Assembly: GCF_008329525.1 (NCBI RefSeq)
Contig: NZ_NPKQ01000001.1
Coordinates: 310,001-374,000 of the forward strand
Reading direction: 5' to 3'
Length of the DNA: 64,000 bases
Origin: Tardiphaga sp. P9-11
Lineage (GTDB): Bacteria > Pseudomonadota > Alphaproteobacteria > Rhizobiales > Xanthobacteraceae
Shown here one piece after another: positions 28,329-38,102 of this stretch. Each line of letters starts with the position of its first letter. Positions within the stretch are counted from its first letter, which is position 1. Both the position numbers and the translations under genes were made by a program. The notes under the pieces were generated by a model. That model made no database searches and was not told the origin of the DNA. It saw nothing but the letters and a program-made list of their open reading frames with translations.

Positions 28329-29210
28329 ATGGAAAAGTCCGCGGTCTTCAAGGGTAAGCTGCTGCCGTATTTGTTACTCGTGCCGCAGCTGGTCATCACC
28401 CTGGTGTTTTTCTACTGGCCGGCCAGCCAGGCCGTCTGGCAATCGTTTCTGCGCGAGGACGCCTTCGGCCTGAACTCGGAATTCATCGGGCTGGAAAACT
28501 ATCAAGCGCTGCTGGCCCAGCCGGAATACTACAAGGCAATGGCGACGACCGTGGTGTTCTCGTCGCTTGTCGCCGCGCTGTCGCTATCGATCGCATTGTT
28601 GTTCGCCACCCAGGCCGACAAGAATCTGAAAGCGGCGCCGACTTTCAAGGTCATGATGATCTGGCCCTATGCGGTGGCTCCCGCGGTCGCCGGCGTGCTC
28701 TGGCTGTTCATCTTCCATCCCTCGCTCGGCACCATGGCACGGCCGCTGCGCCTGATGGGCTTCAACTGGAATCCAATGCTGAACGGCAACCATGCCATGG
28801 CGCTGGTCGTCATGGCGGCGGTGTGGAAGCAGATCGCCTATAATTTCCTGTTCTTCCTGGCCGGCCTGCAGGCGATCCCGCGCAGCGTACTGGAGGCCGG
28901 AGCGATCGACGGCGCCGGACCATATCGGCGATTCTGGACGATCACGTTCCCGCTGCTGTCGCCGACCACGTTCTTCCTGCTGGTCGTCAATGTCGTCTAT
29001 GTGTTTTTCGACACCTTCGGCATCATCGACGCCGTCACCGGTGGTGGACCGGCCGGGGCGACGACCACCATGGTCTACAAGGTCTATGCCGACGGCAGGC
29101 TCGGCGGCGACCTCGGCGGATCGGCAGCGCAGTCGGTGATCCTGATGGTTATCGTAATCGCGCTCACGGCCATCCAGTTTCGTTATGTCGAGCGCAAGGT
29201 GCAGTACTGA
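28329..29210 (+). CDS. ugpA: UgpA, permease subunit
   Basis: 293 residues, six predicted transmembrane helices and the EAA loop [22 protein letters not shown] that contacts UgpC. It is the inner-membrane subunit for glycerol-3-phosphate uptake. Its stop overlaps the ugpE start by one base (TGATG). Confidence 0.92.
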   Translation: MEKSAVFKGKLLPYLLLVPQLVITLVFFYWPASQAVWQSFLREDAFGLNSEFIGLENYQALLAQPEYYKAMATTVVFSSLVAALSLSIALLFATQADKNLKAAPTFKVMMIWPYAVAPAVAGVLWLFIFHPSLGTMARPLRLMGFNWNPMLNGNHAMALVVMAAVWKQIAYNFLFFLAGLQAIPRSVLEAGAIDGAGPYRRFWTITFPLLSPTTFFLLVVNVVYVFFDTFGIIDAVTGGGPAGATTTMVYKVYADGRLGGDLGGSAAQSVILMVIVIALTAIQFRYVERKVQY

Positions 29211-30058
29211 TGGTCGAGCACCGCCGCTGGAACGACATCCTCGCTTACGCGATCCTGACTTTCGGCGTGTTCATCGTCGTGTTCCCGGTCTATGTCGCGC
29301 TGATCGCCTCGACCCATGACGCAGCCACGGTGGTCAACGGCAACATGCCGATGCTGCCGGGCAGTCATACGCTGGAGAACTACTACCGCGCGATTTTCAT
29401 CGGCGGATCGCGCGCCAGCCGCGAGCCGGTCGGCCATATGCTGATGAACTCGTTCGTCATGGCAATGGGCATCGCACTCGGCAAGATCGTGATCTCGATC
29501 CTCTCCGCCTATGCGGTGGTGTATTTCCGTTTTCCGTTCCGCCAGACGGCGTTCTGGATCATTTTCGTGACGCTGATGCTGCCGGTCGAGGTCCGTATAT
29601 ATCCAACCTACAAGGTAATCGCCGATCTGAAGATGCTCGACACCTATGCCGGGCTGATCCTGCCGCTGATCGCATCGGCCACCGGCACGCTGCTGTTCCG
29701 GCAATTCTTCATGACGATCCCTGACGAGTTGCTGGAAGCCTCGCGCATCGACGGCGCTGGTCCCTTCCGCTTTTTCAAGGATACGCTGCTGCCGCTGTCG
29801 GTCACCACGATGGCAGCACTGTTCGTGATCCAGTTCATCTATGGCTGGAACCAGTATTTGTGGCCGCTGCTGATCACGACGCAGGAATCGATGCAGACCA
29901 TTGTGACCGGCATCAAGAAGATGCTGACGACGACGGATGAACTCGCCGAATGGCAGCTCGCGATGGCAACGGCGATCCTTGCCATGCTGCCGCCTGTCGC
30001 CGTGGTGGTGTTCATGCAGCGGCTGTTCGTGCGCGGCCTGGTCGAGACGGAGAAGTAA
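29210..30058 (+). CDS. ugpE: UgpE, permease subunit
   Basis: 282 residues, six predicted helices, and the EAA loop EASRIDGAGPFRFFKDTLLPL. It forms the channel with UgpA. The 6-nt gap to ugpC shows continued coupling. Confidence 0.92.
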   Translation: MVEHRRWNDILAYAILTFGVFIVVFPVYVALIASTHDAATVVNGNMPMLPGSHTLENYYRAIFIGGSRASREPVGHMLMNSFVMAMGIALGKIVISILSAYAVVYFRFPFRQTAFWIIFVTLMLPVEVRIYPTYKVIADLKMLDTYAGLILPLIASATGTLLFRQFFMTIPDELLEASRIDGAGPFRFFKDTLLPLSVTTMAALFVIQFIYGWNQYLWPLLITTQESMQTIVTGIKKMLTTTDELAEWQLAMATAILAMLPPVAVVVFMQRLFVRGLVETEK

Positions 30059-30064
30059 GTTCAG

Positions 30065-31162
30065 ATGGCCAATGTTTCGCTGCGCAACGTCCGCAAGACC
30101 TATCCCGGCGGATTCGAGGCCATCAAAGGCATCGATTTCGAAATCTGCGACGGCCAGTTCTGCGTGCTGGTCGGACCAAGTGGCTGCGGCAAGTCAACCT
30201 TGCTGCGTATGGTCGCCGGCCTTGAGACCATCACCTCAGGCGAGATCGATATTGGAGGCCGGGTCGTCAACGAGATCGAACCGGCCGATCGCGACATCGC
30301 CATGGTGTTCCAGAACTACGCGCTTTATCCGCATATGAGCGTCTACAACAACATGGCCTATGGGCTGCGCAACCGGGGCATGCCGAAGCCCGAGATCGAT
30401 ACGCGCGTGCGCGAAGCCGCGCAGACACTCGAACTCACCGGCATGCTCGATCGCAAGCCCAGACAATTATCTGGCGGCCAGCGCCAGCGCGTCGCCATGG
30501 GCCGCGCCATCGTCCGGCAGCCGAAAGTGTTCCTGTTCGACGAACCACTGTCGAATCTAGACGCCAAGCTCCGCGTTGCCATGCGGGTCGAAATCCGCAA
30601 GCTGCAACGTCGTCTGAAGACGACCTCGATTTACGTCACTCACGACCAGCTCGAGGCGATGACGCTGGCGGATATTCTGGTGGTGATGAATGGCGGCCAG
30701 GTCGAGCAGATCGGCAGTCCACTCGATATCTATCGCAGGCCAGCAACCACTTTCGTCGCCTCTTTCATCGGCGCGCCTCCGATGAACCTGATCAAGCTGA
30801 GCGGCGATGAGATCCGTGCGCAATTCGCCGGCGACCGCCGCAGCGCTGCCGAGGCCGGTATCCTGGGTGTCCGGCCGGAAGACCTTTCGATCTCCGGCGC
30901 GGCCACAGCTGACGGCGGCATTACGCTGAACCTGACGGTCGAGGCCATCGAACGCGTCGGCGCGGAAACCTTTGTCTACGGCACCCGTGCGCGGGCCGAG
31001 AAGGCGGTCAGCGCCACTCCGGGCGAGCTGCCCGAGGGCGAGGTCATCGTGCGTATCCCTGGCCAGGATGCCCCGGCCATTGGTGCTTCGATCCGCGCCG
31101 CTGCCCACCGCGACAAACTGCACCTGTTCAGCGCTGACGGCCGCAACCGGATCGATATCTGA
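30065..31162 (+). CDS. ugpC: UgpC, ATPase subunit
   Basis: 365 residues. Walker [10 protein letters not shown] (37-45), signature [14 protein letters not shown], Walker [13 protein letters not shown], then a C-terminal TOBE/MOP-like regulatory domain (about 240-360). In E. coli PhoU-type and phosphate signals act on this domain. No terminator is obvious after the stop. Confidence 0.93.
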   Translation: MANVSLRNVRKTYPGGFEAIKGIDFEICDGQFCVLVGPSGCGKSTLLRMVAGLETITSGEIDIGGRVVNEIEPADRDIAMVFQNYALYPHMSVYNNMAYGLRNRGMPKPEIDTRVREAAQTLELTGMLDRKPRQLSGGQRQRVAMGRAIVRQPKVFLFDEPLSNLDAKLRVAMRVEIRKLQRRLKTTSIYVTHDQLEAMTLADILVVMNGGQVEQIGSPLDIYRRPATTFVASFIGAPPMNLIKLSGDEIRAQFAGDRRSAAEAGILGVRPEDLSISGAATADGGITLNLTVEAIERVGAETFVYGTRARAEKAVSATPGELPEGEVIVRIPGQDAPAIGASIRAAAHRDKLHLFSADGRNRIDI

Positions 31163-31207
31163 TCAGGTTCAAGGTCTTAGTAACGGTTTCCCTGCAATTT
31201 ACAGGTG

Positions 31208-31235
31208 CTTGAACCGGGCTTTGGCATGCCCATAT
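31208..31235 (+). promoter_or_regulatory. Sigma32-type (RpoH) promoter of hsp20
   Basis: CTTGAA at 31208-31213 and CCCATAT at 31229-31235 with a 15-nt spacer match the heat-shock consensus CTTGAA/CCCATnT. Transcription would begin near 31243, giving a leader of about 78 nt. Confidence 0.72.
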
Positions 31236-31242
31236 TGTTGAT

Positions 31243-31320
31243 TGACCGGTTGGCAGAGTGCCGACTGGCCAGGGGTGCCGTAAGGGCCCCTCAAAGTCGC
31301 TTCGAGAGGGCTTTGTAGGT
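31243..31320 (+). promoter_or_regulatory. Structured leader of hsp20, possible RNA thermometer
   Basis: The predicted leader holds a GGGG/CCCC hairpin (about 31272-31290) and a CAAAG/CTTTG hairpin (31292-31315) that buries the purine-rich GAGAGGG ribosome site next to the ATG. Small heat-shock genes of Bradyrhizobium and relatives often carry ROSE thermometers of this size. The canonical UUGCU anti-ribosome-site element is not seen, so class is uncertain. Confidence 0.35.
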
Positions 31321-31746
31321 ATGTCTCGTGTTCCTTCGCTATCCAGTCCGTTCCTTTTGGGATTCGACGAGATTGAGCGTGCGCTCGATCGCGTCGTCAA
31401 AGGCGCCGACGGTTATCCTCCTTACAACATCGAGCGGTGCGACCGTAACAACGGTCAACCCGAACGCCTGCGGATCACGCTGGCGGTCGCAGGTTTCACC
31501 CGCGATCAGCTCGATGTGACCACCGAGGAAAACCAGCTCGTGATCCGGGGCCGCCAGCAGGACGACAAGACCCGGCAATACATCCATCGCGGCATCGCCG
31601 CGCGTCACTTCCAGCGCACGTTCGTGCTGGCGGAGGGAATGCTGGTGCTGGGTGCGGATCTGAAGAACGGGTTGTTGTCGATTGATCTGGCCAGGCCTGA
31701 GCCTGAAAGGGTCATTAAGACAATCGCTATCAATGAACACGAATAA
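31321..31746 (+). CDS. Hsp20/alpha-crystallin small heat-shock protein
   Basis: 141 residues from ATG at 31321. The alpha-crystallin domain spans about 35-130, with RITLAVAGFTRDQLDV, ENQLVIRGRQ and GADLKNGLLSIDLAR (strand 8-9 region). It is an ATP-independent chaperone holding unfolded proteins as oligomers. This short class with a MSRVPSLSSPFLLGFD N-terminus is the IbpA-like class A of rhizobia. A sigma32-type promoter precedes it and a terminator follows; DUF1150 is the next gene, as in other Rhizobiales. Confidence 0.92.
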   Translation: MSRVPSLSSPFLLGFDEIERALDRVVKGADGYPPYNIERCDRNNGQPERLRITLAVAGFTRDQLDVTTEENQLVIRGRQQDDKTRQYIHRGIAARHFQRTFVLAEGMLVLGADLKNGLLSIDLARPEPERVIKTIAINEHE

Positions 31747-31752
31747 TGCATG

Positions 31753-31778
31753 ACCGGGAAATTGGGTTCCCGGTTTTT
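31753..31778 (+). terminator. Terminator after hsp20
   Basis: ACCGGGAA (31753-31760) pairs with TTCCCGGT (31767-31774), followed by T5. It may let some transcripts read into the DUF1150 gene. Confidence 0.88.
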
Positions 31779-31853
31779 CGATCAGGTCATGCATCCTGAA
31801 TATGGAACGAGTAGCGGACTCGACCGCTTGATCTCATAGAAGGAGTCGAGACG

Positions 31854-32120
31854 ATGACTGAAGTTGTTACGATCACTGAAAATGCCGCTGTCACCACCGA
31901 AGCATTGGCGCATCTGGGCGAAGGTATGATCGCCTACGTGAAGCCCGTTCGCTCGGAGGACGTACCGGGACTGTTCCCGCAGGCACCGCAGATCGCGCCG
32001 GGACTGCAGTTGTTTGCACTGCACGCCGCCGACGGCACACCCATCATGCTCACCGACAGCCGTGAATCGGCCATCGCGAACGCATGGAGCCAGGAATTGC
32101 AGGCCGTCAGCGTTCACTAA
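31854..32120 (+). CDS. DUF1150 family protein
   Basis: 88 residues, acidic, with LAHLGEGMIAYVKPVRSEDV and DGTPIMLTDSRESAIANA, the core of the DUF1150 family found next to small heat-shock genes in Rhizobiales. Function is not established. A strong AAGGAG precedes the ATG. Confidence 0.85.
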   Translation: MTEVVTITENAAVTTEALAHLGEGMIAYVKPVRSEDVPGLFPQAPQIAPGLQLFALHAADGTPIMLTDSRESAIANAWSQELQAVSVH

Positions 32121-32476
32121 TGCGAACTGGCTGACATGCAGACGTCAGGATACGCGGTGACAGCCGCGTATCCCAATGTTCAGCATCTTAGTGTCCAAAC
32201 GACGGTCATCACGCGCAGGTCGCTCGGCTTGCATGACGCGGTACTGTTTAACCCGTCGTCAACATCGTGAACGCACATCAGACGCAATCGATTCGCACGC
32301 GACCGCTCATCCGCTGTGCCATCTACAAAATTGATCCCTCCATCAATAGCAATCTGTATATCCGACGCGATGGCAACATTGCGCCTGATCGCTGCTGTCC
32401 TTTCACAGAAGAGAACAGTGACCACGCATTCACCATGACTTGAGAAAATCTGGTCGTATTGAGATTCGAGGTCGCC
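32121..32476. other. Intergenic stretch of 356 nt
   Basis: Holds a 10-bp perfect hairpin at 32148-32173 (GGATACGCGG / CCGCGTATCC) with no T-run, probably the end of the DUF1150 transcript. The remainder is somewhat less GC-rich than neighbours; no gene or tRNA is seen. Confidence 0.6.
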
Positions 32477-33064
32477 ATGAGCGGATCGACACAAGCCCAG
32501 ATCGTTCAAATCGAAGACTTGCTACGGAACGTCGGAGCAACGGTCACCATTCCGAAGGCAGATATAGTTCCCCGGTCCAGCTCCTGGAGGTTCGATAGCC
32601 GGCAGGTGATCGCAGCCTGTTTCGCGATCTTTGTTTTTGCACCGGGCTGTGCAGCCGCCGCCGTGTTCCTGATGCGCGCCGACGGCACTGTCCCTCCCAT
32701 CATCGCGCCCAACAGCAATCCGCCTTTCGTGACCAAGTCAGACCGCTTACCGGTCGGACAATGGAGCGCCGAGGCCGTTCAGAACCTCGGCGCCTTGGAT
32801 GGCGCGCGCCTCACGGCGGCGACTGCTGTCGCAGATCCCACATTTCTCTCACCAATCCTGATCCGCGGCAGCCTTGAGGAAGGTACGCTCACGACCTTCA
32901 CCGAGCCTGCAGTCGTGGCGGAGCCAATCATGCTGCAGTCAAAGCCGCGGCTGAAGCGTGACATCCGGCGCCCCCGGCCGCCCAAACTCGTCGCCGAAAT
33001 CACTCAACCTGAGCCGCAACGACCAACCTTCTTCGAAAAACTGTTCGGACAACGTTTCAACTAA
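32477..33064 (+). CDS. Membrane-anchored protein of unknown function
   Basis: 195 residues from ATG at 32477 (GAGG upstream). One hydrophobic helix at about 43-65 follows a soluble N-terminus; the C-terminal part is proline- and basic-rich (KRDIRRPRPPKLVAE) and probably periplasmic and unstructured. I do not recognise the family. It is followed 31 nt later by another unknown gene and may be co-transcribed with it. Confidence 0.6.
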   Translation: MSGSTQAQIVQIEDLLRNVGATVTIPKADIVPRSSSWRFDSRQVIAACFAIFVFAPGCAAAAVFLMRADGTVPPIIAPNSNPPFVTKSDRLPVGQWSAEAVQNLGALDGARLTAATAVADPTFLSPILIRGSLEEGTLTTFTEPAVVAEPIMLQSKPRLKRDIRRPRPPKLVAEITQPEPQRPTFFEKLFGQRFN

Positions 33065-33095
33065 CCAGTCACTTTTCTTACAAGCGAGGAACACA

Positions 33096-33623
33096 ATGCA
33101 AAATTCTGCCGCGATGAACTCGGACGTCAAAGCCCTCCTCACTTTGTTGCTGCTGAAGACCGGCACCAGTTCGCCGGAGATTCACAATGCTCTGCAGCTT
33201 GCTGCTGCATCCCGGGTGATGATGGCGGAAGAACATGCCAATCCGACGCGCATGCAGGCCACAGAAGCTTCGAGCAGCAACGTCGCCAAACTTCGCCCCG
33301 TAGCCGCCGTCAACGTTCCTGAAACATCTGCAGCAGTGCGACGCATGAAGCAGAGCGCAGAGGCGATGAATTCCGACGTCAAGGCGCTGCTGACACTGCT
33401 GCTACTCAAGAGCGGCGCGGATTCCAGTGAGATCCAGACGGCGCTGCGGATGGCAGCCGCATCGCGCGCAGTTGCCGCAGCGGAAGAAGCAGAATCGATC
33501 CGTGTCGAAACGCAGGCGGAAGCTACCTCTGCAGCCATGAACGAGCTCGCATCGATCACCGCGCGGCAGGCGGTGCGCAACGAGTCGCTCGCTCCAATCT
33601 CTGCCAAGGAATTCGCGGCGTAA
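33096..33623 (+). CDS. Unknown protein with a duplicated 40-residue unit
   Basis: 175 residues. Residues 7-46 and 91-130 are copies of one unit (MNSDVKALLTLLLLKTG / MNSDVKALLTLLLLKSG, then SSPEIHNALQLAAASR / DSSEIQTALRMAAASR), coded at 33114-33233 and 33366-33485. Each unit is predicted as two amphipathic helices. No signal peptide. GAGGA precedes the ATG at 33096, chosen because the longer open frame from 32958 overlaps the upstream gene. Function unknown. Confidence 0.65.
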   Translation: MQNSAAMNSDVKALLTLLLLKTGTSSPEIHNALQLAAASRVMMAEEHANPTRMQATEASSSNVAKLRPVAAVNVPETSAAVRRMKQSAEAMNSDVKALLTLLLLKSGADSSEIQTALRMAAASRAVAAAEEAESIRVETQAEATSAAMNELASITARQAVRNESLAPISAKEFAA

Positions 33624-33734
33624 GCTGGCGAGGCCAACCAGCCTTCTATCTCCACGCACGCAGGGATCTGGTTCAGAGTAGAGAATCGCCCGGTCCAGCC
33701 GGGCGCTTCCAGCGCAAGCTGCCGGGCGAGACGT

Positions 33735-34196
33735 TTAGGCGGCTGTCGCTGGCGGCAAAGCGAGCACCGAATAGATTGCCTGCGCGTCACGGGAGGCACG
33801 CAGTTTCTTCGCGACGTCCTGATCGCGCAGCAGACGTGCGATCCGCGCCAGCGCCTTCAGATGATCGGCGCCGGCACCTTCCGGCGCCAGCAGCAGAAAC
33901 ACCAGATCGACCGGCTGGCCGTCCATGGCCTCGAAATCGATCGGACGATCGAGGCGCGCAAACAGGCCGAACAGCTTGTCGAGCTTCGGCAACTTGCCAT
34001 GCGGAATAGCAACGCCATAGCCCACGGCCGTCGTGCCGAGCTTCTCACGCTGCAACAGCACCTCGAAGATGGCGCGGTCATTCTGACCGGTGAGCACAGA
34101 AGCGCGCGCAGCGAGCTCTTGCAGAGCCTGCTTCTTGCTGTTGACCTTCAACGCCGGGATTATCGCCTCGGGCGCGACCAGATCGGTAATCGTCAT
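33735..34196 (-). CDS. ptsN: PTS IIA-like nitrogen regulatory protein
   Basis: 153 residues, EIIA-Ntr fold. The phospho-accepting His66 is in VAIPHGKL. In alphaproteobacteria EIIA-Ntr receives phosphate from NPr and tunes potassium transport, KdpD and carbon/nitrogen balance. It sits downstream of hpf and rpoN, the usual cluster, and the kdp genes lie in this same window at 52-60 kb. Confidence 0.95.
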   Translation of the reverse strand: MTITDLVAPEAIIPALKVNSKKQALQELAARASVLTGQNDRAIFEVLLQREKLGTTAVGYGVAIPHGKLPKLDKLFGLFARLDRPIDFEAMDGQPVDLVFLLLAPEGAGADHLKALARIARLLRDQDVAKKLRASRDAQAIYSVLALPPATAA

Positions 34197-34293
34197 TGAC
34201 CGTTCCGAGGATGTTTGACCGTCAGCGGGTAGTTAGAACCAAAACCGGCAGCGTCAAGAAAGACTGGAAAGGGGCATCGTTCCCTGTGGCGGA

Positions 34294-34318
34294 AAACGCG
34301 CCGGGCGCGAACGCCCGG
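34294..34318 (-). terminator. Terminator of hpf
   Basis: CCGGGCG (34301-34307) and CGCCCGG (34312-34318) pair; on the minus strand the loop is TTCG and a TTTT tract follows within 34294-34297. Confidence 0.55.
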
Positions 34319-34436
34319 ACGTACTCTAGCACCGGAACCCCCCATGCGAAATCCATTGACCGGTATAACCTGTCAAAGGCGGCGGACCATAGGGAGGGGC
34401 CGTTTGGGCGTCAATCCTGTTAAAGAGAATTGGCCG

Positions 34437-35042
34437 TCAGGACGGTTTAACCGCCGGCGGATCAACCCAACCCACGTTACCGTCCCCCCGTCGATAAACG
34501 ATATTTAGCCGGCCGGTACTTCCATGCTGAAATACCACGACGGCAGCGCCGGTAAAGTCGAGTTCCATAACAGCTTCGCTGACCGAGAACCGCTTCAGCG
34601 ATCTGGTCGATTCGGCAATGATGACCGGATCGTAGCCGCCATCGGCATCGTCCTCATGATCGGGCGCCTCGATAATGTAGCTGGGCGCATCCAAAGTCGG
34701 GGCCGTGAGTTCGGCCATCGCTTGATTTTCTGCATGCGCCTTGCGCGCGGAACGATCTTTCAGTCGGCTCTTGTAGCGACGCAACCGCTTCTCGATCTGG
34801 AGCAGCGCCTGGTCGGCACTCGCATAAGCATCCGCTGCATTGGAGTCCGCTTCGAGCGTGATTCCGGAATCAAGATGCAACGCACAATCAGTGCGGAAGC
34901 CGAAGCCGTCTTTGCTAAGCGTGATGTGGCCGGAATAGTTACCATCGAAATATTTACGAAGGACCTCATCGGTCCGCTCGCTCACGCGGCCTCGCAAAGC
35001 GTCTCCGACACTGATGCTTTTTCCCGAGATACGAAGGGTCAT
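34437..35042 (-). CDS. hpf: Long-form ribosome hibernation promoting factor
   Basis: 201 residues from ATG at 35042 (GAGG upstream). The N-terminal S30AE/YfiA domain (about 1-105) contains LRISGKSISVGDALRGRV; the C-terminal dimerising domain ends with FHMEVPAG-type sequence near VVVFQHGSTGRLNIVYRR. It joins two 70S ribosomes into inactive 100S dimers in stationary phase. It is 59 nt downstream of rpoN. Confidence 0.93.
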   Translation of the reverse strand: MTLRISGKSISVGDALRGRVSERTDEVLRKYFDGNYSGHITLSKDGFGFRTDCALHLDSGITLEADSNAADAYASADQALLQIEKRLRRYKSRLKDRSARKAHAENQAMAELTAPTLDAPSYIIEAPDHEDDADGGYDPVIIAESTRSLKRFSVSEAVMELDFTGAAVVVFQHGSTGRLNIVYRRGDGNVGWVDPPAVKPS

Positions 35043-35101
35043 GCTGATGCCTCGATTCTTCTGCGTTGAACCGACAGTATCCCGTTTCCACGGGAGTGCA
35101 A

Positions 35102-36799
35102 TCAAGCTGGTGCAGTGTCGCGGGATCGGTCGGGTGTTCTGTCGGACTGTGTCCTATCGGACGGAGTGGCGGGCGCCGTGAGTGCATTGCCGAGCATACT
35201 CTGCTTGTCGCGACGGCGCTGAACCGAAGACGGAATACGCATGGCTTCACGGTATTTGGCAACGGTCCTACGCGCGATATCAATTCCGGCTTCGCGCAAG
35301 CGTTCCACGATCGTGTCGTCCGAAAGTATAAGAGAAGGACTTTCTCCATCGATCAATTGCTTGATGTGATGTCGCACAGCTTCAGCTGAATGCGCTTCAC
35401 CGCCATCGGCTGATGCGATCGACGCCGTAAAGAAGTATTTCAATTCAAAGCTGCCGCGATTTGTCGCCATGTATTTATTGGCGGTGACGCGCGATACCGT
35501 CGATTCATGCATCTGGATCGCGTCGGCGACGGCCTTGAGATTCAGCGGCCGCAAGTGAGCAACGCCCTGCGTGAAGAAGCCATCCTGTTGTCGGACGATC
35601 TCGGTCGCAACCTTCAGGATAGTGCGCGCGCGCTGATCGAGCGCACGCACTAGCCACGTCGCGTTCTGCAAACAATCGGTGAAATACGACTTGTCGCCAT
35701 CCTTGCGGATCGTTTTCGACAGTTCGGAATAATAAACCTGGTTCACGAGAACGCGCGGCAGCGTGTCGCTGTTCAACTCGACATGCCAGCCGCCATCAGG
35801 GCCCGGCCGGACATAAACATCAGGCACCACGGTTTGCGTGCGCGCCGAGCCAAACTTCAGACCGGGCTTCGGATCGAGCCTGCGAATCTCGCCAATCATG
35901 TCGGTCAGATCTTCGTCGTCGACGCCGCAGATCTTTCTGAGGTTGCCGATGTCACGCTTGGCCAGAAGATCGAGATGCTCGACCAGCGCCTGCATCGCGG
36001 GATCGTAGCGATTTTGTTCGCGCAGCTGGATCGCGAGACATTCGCTGAGGCTGCGCGCGCAGACCCCTGGCGGATCGAATTTCTGCAGCGCACCGAGAAC
36101 ACTTTCCACATCGCCAGTAGAAGCGCCCAGCCGCTCATGCACGTCGCCGAGATCTTGCGGCAGATAGCCGGCCTCATCGACGAGATCTATCAAATACTGA
36201 CCGATCATGCGTTGCGCGGGCGATGAGAACGCAACCGCGAGCTGTTCGGCAAGATGGCTGCCGAGCGTCACCTCGGCGGCAACGAAGGCCTCGAGATTGT
36301 AGCTGTCGTCGTTGGAGGCACCGCCGCCCCATTCGGTATAGGCGGTCGGAGCAGCGTCCTGCGCATTGCGTGCGGCGGCTTCGGCCGGCTCTTCGGAGAA
36401 GACGTTGTCGAGCCCGGTGTCCAGCGTCTGTTCGATCTCGGCGCGGGTGCCAAGCTCGCGGTTCATCCACTCGTCAGGCGCCGGCGCATCGAAGCTGTCA
36501 CCGCCACCAGCCGAACGATCGGAAAAATCGGAATGGTCGCCGCCATCGTCATGGCCGGAGGCATAGCCCGCGTCGTCGTGACCGGAGAACTCGTTGCGCT
36601 CGGGGCTGGCCTCGCCGGCCACCGGCGGCTCGGGACCATCGCTGGCGCGTTCCAGCAGCGGATTGCGCTCCAGTTCATCTTCGACAAAAGTTGCGAGATC
36701 GAGATTCGACAGCTGCAGCAGCTTGATGGCCTGCATCAGCTGCGGCGTCATCACCAGCGACTGGGATTGCCGGAACTCTAGTCTCTGCGTCAGCGCCAT
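35102..36799 (-). CDS. rpoN: RNA polymerase sigma-54 factor
   Basis: 565 residues. The N-terminal glutamine-rich activator region (QRLEFRQSQSLVMTPQLMQAIKLLQ), an acidic central spacer and the C-terminal RpoN box ARRTVAKYRE are all present. It directs polymerase to -24/-12 promoters that need activator ATPases (nitrogen fixation, nitrogen assimilation). The lptB-rpoN-hpf-ptsN order is classic. The central acidic linker is long, as in Bradyrhizobium RpoN. Confidence 0.97.
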   Translation of the reverse strand: MALTQRLEFRQSQSLVMTPQLMQAIKLLQLSNLDLATFVEDELERNPLLERASDGPEPPVAGEASPERNEFSGHDDAGYASGHDDGGDHSDFSDRSAGGGDSFDAPAPDEWMNRELGTRAEIEQTLDTGLDNVFSEEPAEAAARNAQDAAPTAYTEWGGGASNDDSYNLEAFVAAEVTLGSHLAEQLAVAFSSPAQRMIGQYLIDLVDEAGYLPQDLGDVHERLGASTGDVESVLGALQKFDPPGVCARSLSECLAIQLREQNRYDPAMQALVEHLDLLAKRDIGNLRKICGVDDEDLTDMIGEIRRLDPKPGLKFGSARTQTVVPDVYVRPGPDGGWHVELNSDTLPRVLVNQVYYSELSKTIRKDGDKSYFTDCLQNATWLVRALDQRARTILKVATEIVRQQDGFFTQGVAHLRPLNLKAVADAIQMHESTVSRVTANKYMATNRGSFELKYFFTASIASADGGEAHSAEAVRHHIKQLIDGESPSLILSDDTIVERLREAGIDIARRTVAKYREAMRIPSSVQRRRDKQSMLGNALTAPATPSDRTQSDRTPDRSRDTAPA

Positions 36800-36889
36800 G
36801 GAGGCAAAAACCGATCCAAAAGTTGGTCCGTTTCTTGCTTATCTCGTTCCCGGCCTGATGTACACGGCTTGACGAATTGTAAATTTGGT

Positions 36890-37903
36890 CTAGAGGCGGA
36901 ATTCCTCGCCAAGGTAAAGGCGGCGCACGTCCGGGTCAGCCACGATCTCCTCAGGAGATCCCTCCGTCAGGATTTCACCAGCATAGACGATGTAAGCGCG
37001 GTCTGTCAGCCCCAGCGTTTCGCGGACGTTGTGATCGGTGATCAGCACGCCGATACCGCGATTGGTGAGATGACGGACCAGATCCTGAATGTCTCCGACT
37101 GCAATCGGATCGATGCCGGCGAAAGGTTCATCGAGCAGCATGTAATTCGGCCGAGTTGCCAGCGCGCGCGCGATTTCCACGCGGCGGCGCTCACCGCCGG
37201 ACAGGGCGATCGACGGCGACTTCCGCAGTCTCTGGATGTTGAACTCTTCGAGCAGCCCGTCGAGTTCCCGCTCGCGTTTCTTGCGGCTGGGCTCGACGAC
37301 TTCCAGCACTGCGCGGATATTCTGCTCGACTGTAAGGCCGCGAAAAATCGAAGCTTCCTGCGGCAGATAGCCGATGCCAAGGCGGGCACGCTGATACATC
37401 GGCAGCTGCGTGACGTCGTGGCCATCCAGCTCGATGGCGCCGCTGTCGGGCTTGATCAAGCCGGTGATCATGTAGAACACCGTGGTCTTGCCAGCGCCGT
37501 TCGGTCCGAGCAGACCGACGGCCTCGCCGCGGCGAACATAGATACTGACGCCGCGGGTGACCTGGCGTGAGCCAAAGCTCTTTTTGATGTTGTGGACGGC
37601 CAGATAGCCCGCGCGCGGGGTAGCTTTTGGCGCGGCGGCGCCATTGGTTCTGGGCCGCGGCGGTGCCCTCTCCGGACGGCGGGCCGGCGCCTGCTGCGGA
37701 GCACGTGGTGCTTCCGCCCGGGCTTGCGGAACCTGGGGACTATCCGGAGCGGTGCGCGCCAGCGGCGGCGCCTCGCGGCCCGGATTGCCGAGCATGTCGC
37801 CCATGCTGTCGCCGAGCGCGGTGATATCGACTGGCGAGCGCGCAAAGCCTTGCGGACCGCGTTTCGGAGCGCGCCGACGGAACATGCCGAGGAAATCAAC
37901 CAT
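36890..37903 (-). CDS. lptB: LptB, LPS export ATPase, with N-terminal extension
   Basis: 337 residues. The ABC domain begins near residue 100 ([16 protein letters not shown]): Walker [10 protein letters not shown] at 133, signature [14 protein letters not shown], Walker [14 protein letters not shown]. LptB powers LPS movement through LptFGC to LptA. Before it is a proline/arginine/alanine-rich stretch of about 98 residues, absent from E. coli LptB (241 residues) and likely unstructured. The start ATG at 37903 is in frame through the whole extension. No alternative start near residue 95 is evident. Confidence 0.92.
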   Translation of the reverse strand: MVDFLGMFRRRAPKRGPQGFARSPVDITALGDSMGDMLGNPGREAPPLARTAPDSPQVPQARAEAPRAPQQAPARRPERAPPRPRTNGAAAPKATPRAGYLAVHNIKKSFGSRQVTRGVSIYVRRGEAVGLLGPNGAGKTTVFYMITGLIKPDSGAIELDGHDVTQLPMYQRARLGIGYLPQEASIFRGLTVEQNIRAVLEVVEPSRKKRERELDGLLEEFNIQRLRKSPSIALSGGERRRVEIARALATRPNYMLLDEPFAGIDPIAVGDIQDLVRHLTNRGIGVLITDHNVRETLGLTDRAYIVYAGEILTEGSPEEIVADPDVRRLYLGEEFRL

Positions 37904-38102
37904 TCGCGCTTCGATCAGCCTTTAGAGATCATCCGCGCCCAGGTCGCGGCATGTTCGATCCACTGGGAACAACATGGCGGACTAGATGTCCATTGCCCAG
38001 CCGAACGCCAAGCCTTCCATATCGATTAAAACAATGGCGATAACGGGTTCCGCGACCAGATTCAACCGGGGCCCGGTCATCCCTGGCTGCAAGCCATTCG
38101 AG

